Shown piece by piece: positions 30,721-34,206 of a DNA stretch of 34,206 nucleotides. The DNA is from Phycisphaerae bacterium. Its GTDB lineage: Bacteria; Planctomycetota; Phycisphaerae; FEN-1346; JAACEH01. The stretch covers positions 1 to 34,206 of the forward strand of contig JAAYDY010000049.1 in assembly GCA_012729015.1 (NCBI GenBank). The letters run 5' to 3'. Below the pieces are notes generated by a model. The model did not search any database. It was not told the DNA's origin and saw nothing but the letters and a program-made list of their open reading frames with translations. A program made the position numbers and the translations under genes. Every line of letters begins with the position of its first letter. Positions within the stretch are counted from its first letter, which is position 1.

Positions 30721-31857
30721 ATGGGACGTCCCGAGATGGTGGGCCGGATCGTGGATCGGCTGCTGCAGAGGCTGGCCACGGGCACATGGCCGGACGGCGC
30801 GACGTTGCCGTCGATTCGGCATCTGGCCCGGGAGTTCGGCGTTTCGTTCCAGACGATCATGGCCGCCACGCACCGGATGGCCGAGTGGGGCCTGCTCAGC
30901 ATCCGGCAACGTCACGCGATGCGGCTGAGTCCGGGTGCGGCCGCACGCGCCCGCGAGAGGCTCGCCCAGCGGATGCACGGGGACCGTCCGCGGCGTCTGG
31001 CGATTCTGATCCGGGACTTCTGGGCCCCGCCGCGGCACAACGTGTTCTACGGATCGCTCGTGGCGGCCATTCAGACCGAGGCCGCCAGGCAGGGAAAGGC
31101 GGCCGAGGTCGTCTATCTGCCCGTGCGGCAACAGGCCGAGGCCGCCGGTCGGCTCCTGCGCAGCGGATACGACGGGGCCGTCTTCCTGGCCTTCGAGGCC
31201 GAGTACATGGCATCGGTCGTCGCGTGTCACGAGAACGGCTTCCCTGTGCTCATCTTCAACCGGCGAATCTCCGGACTGGAGTTGCCGAGCGTCACCTTCG
31301 ACGGCTACAGCGCCAGCCGCGCCCTGGTCGAACGCCTCGCCGAACTCGGGCACCGCAACCTGTGCATGGTGGCGTCGCACGCCTGCCACGCGGAGGTCGA
31401 TTCCGACGCCTCCGCCAGCCACGGCAAGACGGTCGGTTGGGTCGATGCCCTCGTCAAGCACGGGCTGTTCGAGCACTGCGCCATGCCCGTCCACGTCACC
31501 TGGGACTACAGCGGCATCGGCCTCTATGACGGAGCGTTTCGCCGGATCATGCGCAGCCCCGACCGGCCGACGGCGATTCTCTTCTATCACAGCCCGCTGG
31601 CTCGTCGGTTCCTGGCCGACCCGGAATTCGCCCGGCTGGCGGTCCCTGCCGAGATCAGCCTCGCCACATACGAGCCCGCCACCGACATGCCGCACGCACC
31701 CGGGCGGCCGCCCCTGACGAGCATCAACATCGATCCGCACCGCTCGGCCCAGTGCATTCTGGAGACCCTCGACAAGATGATCGCCGGCGTGCCGCACCCG
31801 CCGACGATTCGCGTGCCGCTCAGCATCCAGTGGACCGACAGCATTGGGCCGCCGTAG
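30721..31857 (+). CDS. GntR-type HTH regulator with LacI/periplasmic-binding-like sensor domain
   Basis: A 378-residue cytoplasmic transcription factor. Residues 1-70 are a GntR winged helix (LPSIRHLAREFGVSFQTIMAATHRM, then EWGLLSIRQRHAMRL). From about 90 to 370 it has a LacI/PBP1-type sugar-sensing fold (RRLAILIRDFW, YDGAVFLAFEAEY, FPVLIFNRRIS, VTFDGYSASRALVERLAELGH, and PPLTSINIDPHRSAQ near the end). This AraR-like layout usually controls carbohydrate genes and is frequent in Verrucomicrobia, Lentisphaerae and Planctomycetes. GGGAGG lies 9 bases upstream of the ATG. It is divergent from the secreted-unknown gene, the obvious candidate target, perhaps along with the glycosidase-like gene. 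Confidence 0.92.
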   Translation: MGRPEMVGRIVDRLLQRLATGTWPDGATLPSIRHLAREFGVSFQTIMAATHRMAEWGLLSIRQRHAMRLSPGAAARARERLAQRMHGDRPRRLAILIRDFWAPPRHNVFYGSLVAAIQTEAARQGKAAEVVYLPVRQQAEAAGRLLRSGYDGAVFLAFEAEYMASVVACHENGFPVLIFNRRISGLELPSVTFDGYSASRALVERLAELGHRNLCMVASHACHAEVDSDASASHGKTVGWVDALVKHGLFEHCAMPVHVTWDYSGIGLYDGAFRRIMRSPDRPTAILFYHSPLARRFLADPEFARLAVPAEISLATYEPATDMPHAPGRPPLTSINIDPHRSAQCILETLDKMIAGVPHPPTIRVPLSIQWTDSIGPP

Positions 31858-31886
31858 ACGCGGCTCATCGCACGTCGCGAGTTGAA

Positions 31887-31923
31887 CCGCGTGGGTCCGG
31901 GGGACCCACCCTACGGCCGCGCT
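31887..31923 (+). repeat. hairpin repeat family 1, full-consensus copy
   Basis: The core stem is GTGGGTCC-GGG-GGACCCAC, flanked by CCGC and by CCTACGGCCGCGCT. The whole 37 bases are identical to 32100-32136. Confidence 0.8.
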
Positions 31924-31929
31924 CCCGTA

Positions 31930-31951
31930 GGGGCGGCTCGTGAGCCGCCCC
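31930..31951. repeat. perfect 10-2-10 palindrome
   Basis: GGGGCGGCTC-GT-GAGCCGCCCC follows directly on CCCGTA. All ten pairs match. It is the only copy in this window, but it resembles a palindrome I recall as common in planctomycete intergenic regions. Confidence 0.65.
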
Positions 31952-31977
31952 AAACTCGTCACGTCCTCTCCGTGCGT

Positions 31978-32088
31978 CACCCTCACCCGGCCCTGCGGGC
32001 GCTCTCCCGTCAAGGGAGAGCGGTTAACCACCCCTCCTCCTTCCATGGGGAGGTGCCCCGAGCCTTCAGCGAGGGGCGGTGAGGGTCG
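31978..32088. repeat. composite palindromic repeat, fullest copy
   Basis: The outer arms ACCCTCACC (31979-31987) and CGGTGAGGGT (32077-32086) are complementary. Inside are a perfect hairpin, CGCTCTCCC-GTCAA-GGGAGAGCG (32000-32022), and the phrase GAGGTGCCCCGAGC to GAGGGGCGGTGAGGGTCGA. Related copies are at 148-186 (first half) and 33994-34060 (second half plus another hairpin). Confidence 0.7.
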
Positions 32089-32099
32089 AGCGCCAGAGT

Positions 32100-32136
32100 C
32101 CGCGTGGGTCCGGGGGACCCACCCTACGGCCGCGCT
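32100..32136 (+). repeat. hairpin repeat family 1, second full-consensus copy
   Basis: Identical over 37 bases to 31887-31923 in the same orientation, 213 bases apart. A direct repeat of this size could support recombination that deletes the composite repeat between the copies. Confidence 0.8.
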
Positions 32137-32200
32137 GACCGCCTGGACTCTCATCACACGTTGCGGTCCCACGGCTTTCGCCTTGTGGTGGCACCGGCGC

Positions 32201-32229
32201 TTGCCGCCATGGGATGCACACGCTATAAT
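32201..32229 (+). promoter_or_regulatory. strong sigma70-type promoter of the SurA-like gene
   Basis: TTGCCG (32201-32206), a 17-base spacer and a perfect TATAAT (32224-32229). The predicted start near 32236 gives a leader of about 32 nt. Confidence 0.7.
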
Positions 32230-32267
32230 GCCGCCGCTCCCGGGAGAGCACGGAAACTGGGGATCCT

Positions 32268-33590
32268 ATGGGACATCGCACTGACATGCCGGCCGGGGTT
32301 CTTTGCGTCGTGTTGGTTCTGGCCGTCGCCGGATGCACCGGCGACCCGGTGGCCTCGGGCGAAGCCGACGGCGCGATCCGTCTGCCGCTGGGCGACGCCG
32401 AGCGGCCGGTCCTGAGCGACACGCGCCCGGGCACGCCGTACACGGCCGAGACCGCCCAGGAGATGGGCATGGCCGACGCCCCGGGGATTCCCCTGGCCCG
32501 GCCTGCAACCGGCACCGCCTCGACGGCGGCCCCCGGCGGAGAGCCGCCACAGCCTCCGCAGTACCAGGCCGACTTCAATCGCATTCTGTCCGAGGGCGGC
32601 GCGGCCGGCCCGGCCTCCCCGGCCGATGGCGAGACCGCTTCGGCCATGGCGGCGCCCGAGGACGGGCAGCTCCTGCGCATCGTCAACCTCGTGGTCGCCG
32701 AGGTCAACGGCGAGGTCATCACGCGCGAGGATCTGCTGAGGCCCCTGCGGCCGCAAATGGCCCACTGGACCAGGACCATGACCGAGAAGGAGTTCGAGGC
32801 CCGGGTGCGGACGGAGGTGATGACGCGGCTGAAGGCCGAGATCAGCCGCCGCCTGGCCTTGCAGGAAGCTCGCAAGCAGTCCACGGAGCGGCACACCGAG
32901 CATTTCGACCGCGAGATCGAGAAGGAACGCAAGCGGCAGATCGCCATGGCCGGCGACCAGCTTCGGTGGCAGAAGCAGTTGGCGTCGGTGGGGCTGACCG
33001 AGGAGCAATGGAAGAAGGACGAGCAGGAACGGATGCTCGTACAGTACTTCCTGAACGAAGCCATCGGCCCGAAGATTTCGGTGACGCGGCAGGAGTTGCT
33101 CGATCAGTACGAGCGCGTGCGCAAGGAACGGTACGAGCCGAAGGCCCAGGCCCGGATGCAGTTGATCCGCCTGCGTCGGGCGGATTTCCCGAGCGAGGCG
33201 GCGGCGACGGCCCTGGCCGAAAGCCTGGCGCGGCGGGCTCGCGCCGGGGAAGACTTCGCCGCCCTGGCTCGCGAGCACTCGACCGACGCGCGGGCACAGG
33301 AGGGCGGCGCGTGGCCGCCGCTCCAGAAAGGCAGCTACCGCGAGGACGCCGTGGACCGGGCCCTGTTCAGCGAGCCGGTGGGGTCGGTCTGCGGCCCGAT
33401 CGTCGGCCCGCGGGACATCTATGTGCTGAAGATTCTCGAACGCACCGAGGCCCGCGTGATTCCGTTCACCGAGGTGCAGGACGAGGTGGACCGGGCCGTC
33501 CGGGACGAGAAGTTCGCCCGGATGGTGGAGGAGTACATTCGAGGGTTGTACGAGAAATCGTACGTCAGAATTCACGAGGCCAACCTGTAG
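32268..33590 (+). CDS. SurA/PrsA-like peptidylprolyl isomerase lipoprotein (parvulin domain)
   Basis: A 440-residue envelope foldase. The signal peptide ends in the lipobox AVAGC (Cys23). Residues 24-135 are Pro/Ala/Gly-rich and probably a disordered linker. From about 140, VVAEVNGEVITREDLL starts a SurA-N-like helical chaperone region with very charged helices (EFDR and EKERKRQ types). The parvulin domain follows at about 290-420: KAQARMQLIRLRR, FAALAREHSTD, EGGAWPPLQKG, FSEPVGSVCGPIVG and IYVLKILERTEA. The usual GGDLGW-type motif reads GGAWPP, so isomerase activity may be weak. ATG 32268 follows GGGGAT; ATG 32286 is an alternative. The ferredoxin gene begins 39 bases downstream. Confidence 0.9.
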   Translation: MGHRTDMPAGVLCVVLVLAVAGCTGDPVASGEADGAIRLPLGDAERPVLSDTRPGTPYTAETAQEMGMADAPGIPLARPATGTASTAAPGGEPPQPPQYQADFNRILSEGGAAGPASPADGETASAMAAPEDGQLLRIVNLVVAEVNGEVITREDLLRPLRPQMAHWTRTMTEKEFEARVRTEVMTRLKAEISRRLALQEARKQSTERHTEHFDREIEKERKRQIAMAGDQLRWQKQLASVGLTEEQWKKDEQERMLVQYFLNEAIGPKISVTRQELLDQYERVRKERYEPKAQARMQLIRLRRADFPSEAAATALAESLARRARAGEDFAALAREHSTDARAQEGGAWPPLQKGSYREDAVDRALFSEPVGSVCGPIVGPRDIYVLKILERTEARVIPFTEVQDEVDRAVRDEKFARMVEEYIRGLYEKSYVRIHEANL

Positions 33591-33629
33591 GTCGCCCGCG
33601 GGCGGATGCAGCGACGCCGGGAGAAAACC

Positions 33630-33944
33630 ATGCCGAAAGTCCGATTCGAGCCCAGCGGCATCGAAGTCGAGGTCCCCGCCGGAACGCGTCTGATGGCCGC
33701 CGCCGACCAGGCGGCACGCCAGACCGACGCCGAGTTCTTCAGGGGCGAGTGCTGCGAAGGCCGCCTCGAGTGCGGCAACTGCTGCCTGGAGATCCTCAAG
33801 GGCATGGAGAACCTGTCGCCCGCCGGCGACGACGAGTTGTCGCTGCTGGCGGTCGTCGCCCCCAAATCCAACGCCAAGGCCTGGCGCGCCAGTTGTGCCG
33901 CGGAGGTCCACGGCGACGTCACGGCCCGCGTGCCGGAACGCTAG
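33630..33944 (+). CDS. adrenodoxin-type [2Fe-2S] ferredoxin
   Basis: A 104-residue soluble electron carrier. The motif CEGRLECGNC gives Cys42-x5-Cys48-x2-Cys51, and RASC gives Cys89, matching the C-x5-C-x2-C...C pattern of adrenodoxin/Isc-type and related plant-type ferredoxins. The N-terminus (VRFEPSGIEVEVPAGTRLMAAA) is the expected beta-grasp start. Two further cysteines, Cys41 and Cys52, flank the ligands, which is unusual. I chose ATG 33630 (GGGAGA about 6 bases upstream); an ATG 24 bases earlier lacks family similarity. It follows the SurA-like gene and may share its promoter. Its redox partner is not in the window. Confidence 0.9.
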   Translation: MPKVRFEPSGIEVEVPAGTRLMAAADQAARQTDAEFFRGECCEGRLECGNCCLEILKGMENLSPAGDDELSLLAVVAPKSNAKAWRASCAAEVHGDVTARVPER

Positions 33945-33993
33945 CGCCGCGTGCCCCGGCCCGCTCTCTTCTCCTCCCAGGGGACCAACGCCC

Positions 33994-34060
33994 CCTCTCC
34001 CTGCTTGCAGGGAGAGGTGCCCCGAGCGTGGTCGAGGGGCGGTGAGGGTCGAACGCCAGG
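33994..34060. repeat. composite palindromic repeat, downstream copy
   Basis: A perfect 11-2-11 hairpin, CCTCTCCCTGC-TT-GCAGGGAGAGG (33994-34017), is followed by GTGCCCCGAGC to GGGGCGGTGAGGGTCGA, then CGCCAGG, nearly as at 32052-32095. It lies 50 bases beyond the ferredoxin stop and may stop transcripts or protect the mRNA 3' end, but there is no T-run. Confidence 0.7.
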
Positions 34061-34062
34061 GG

Positions 34063-34091
34063 CCGCGTGGTCCGGTGGCCCCACCCTATCC
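34063..34091 (+). repeat. degenerate copy of hairpin repeat family 1
   Basis: CCGCGTGG-TCCGGTGGCCCCACCCTATCC matches the family with several changes, one of which breaks the perfect stem. It follows the composite repeat, as the copy at 32100 does. Confidence 0.5.
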
Positions 34092-34107
34092 ATGAAAGGC
34101 TGCCTCC
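34090..34107 (-). repeat. 18-bp dispersed repeat, copy 2
   Basis: Reverse complement of 104-121 with no mismatch. The 99 bases after it to the window end show no gene that I can support. Confidence 0.6.
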
Positions 34108-34206
34108 GGTCAAGGGGAATTCCTCGCCGCGGAGGGCCGTTTTGTCTGCTGGGCGCCGTCGGTCGGGGCAGAGCCTCTCCGCCGAGCTGCCGCCTGACGC
34201 GGTGGC

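Larger units (their letters stand above)
31858..32267. other. 410-base repeat cluster and promoter region
   Basis: No gene. Four palindromic elements stand side by side: family 1 hairpin (31887-31923), a GGGGCGGCTC palindrome (31930-31951), the composite repeat (31978-32088) and a second family 1 hairpin (32100-32136). The promoter of the SurA-like gene follows at 32201-32229. Confidence 0.75.

Noticed and set aside
30649..32172. Open frame of 507 codons on the minus strand
   Set aside because: It is antisense to the GntR/LacI-type regulator and runs into the repeat cluster; no domain is visible.
33994..34017. Hairpin considered as an intrinsic terminator after the ferredoxin
   Set aside because: The stem is perfect but no T-run follows, and the sequence belongs to the composite repeat.
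1..34206. tRNA, rRNA, transposase, integrase, toxin-antitoxin or restriction genes
   Set aside because: I looked for each on both strands and found nothing that could be supported.

Overview
The window is about 34 kb of GC-rich bacterial chromosome carrying 25 supportable protein genes, no rRNA or tRNA gene, no CRISPR array and no transposase. The gene content fits an uncultured Planctomycetota bacterium, possibly of the Phycisphaerae. It combines secreted CAZyme-type proteins, a URO-D/MtaA-like protein, a GAF-PP2C phosphatase, lipoproteins, a TM2-like membrane protein and short zinc-ribbon hypotheticals, with many dispersed palindromes between genes. This assignment is inferred from family content, not shown by a marker gene. 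SD-like AAGGAG/GGAGG sites, GTG starts and TTGACA/TATAAT-type promoters are common.

Layout. 1-2.95 kb: hemC (minus), a 59-residue single-span membrane protein (plus) and serS (plus). 2.97-5.33 kb (minus): a four-gene operon in which every junction is an ATGA overlap; it encodes two paralogous alpha/beta-hydrolase lipoproteins, a TM2-like membrane protein and a two-span membrane protein. 5.46-6.61 kb (minus): a URO-D/MtaA-like protein with a perfect operator-like dyad over its promoter. 6.89-7.38 kb: a complete cold-shock unit with extended -10 promoter, long structured leader, csp gene and intrinsic terminator. 7.4-10 kb: a GAF-SpoIIE-type phosphatase and a divergent nitrilase-family amidohydrolase. 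10-19.1 kb: nine genes on the minus strand, namely a diverged DUF2064 glycosyltransferase-like protein, a stand-alone receiver, an M20 peptidase, a two-domain M16 peptidase, a formimino-THF cyclodeaminase-like protein, two zinc-ribbon proteins, a LolA-like lipoprotein and a membrane-anchored ankyrin protein. M20, M16 and cyclodeaminase are joined by ATGA overlaps.

19.1-31.9 kb: a heparinase II/III-like polysaccharide lyase, an anchored hypothetical, mfd, a secreted DUF4091-like glycosidase-type protein, a large unrecognised secreted protein, and a divergent GntR-HTH/LacI-sensor regulator. Lyase, glycosidase-like protein, secreted unknown and sugar-type regulator suggest polysaccharide scavenging. 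31.9-34.2 kb: a repeat-rich spacer, a SurA/parvulin-like lipoprotein foldase behind a strong promoter, and an adrenodoxin-type [2Fe-2S] ferredoxin.

The least explained content is (i) the ATGA-coupled twin lipoprotein-hydrolase operon, (ii) several families of palindromic intergenic repeats, some in mRNA leaders, and (iii) the dyad over the URO-D-like promoter. I do not see a clear defence island or biosynthetic cluster. The strongest candidate for an undescribed system is the lipoprotein-hydrolase operon.
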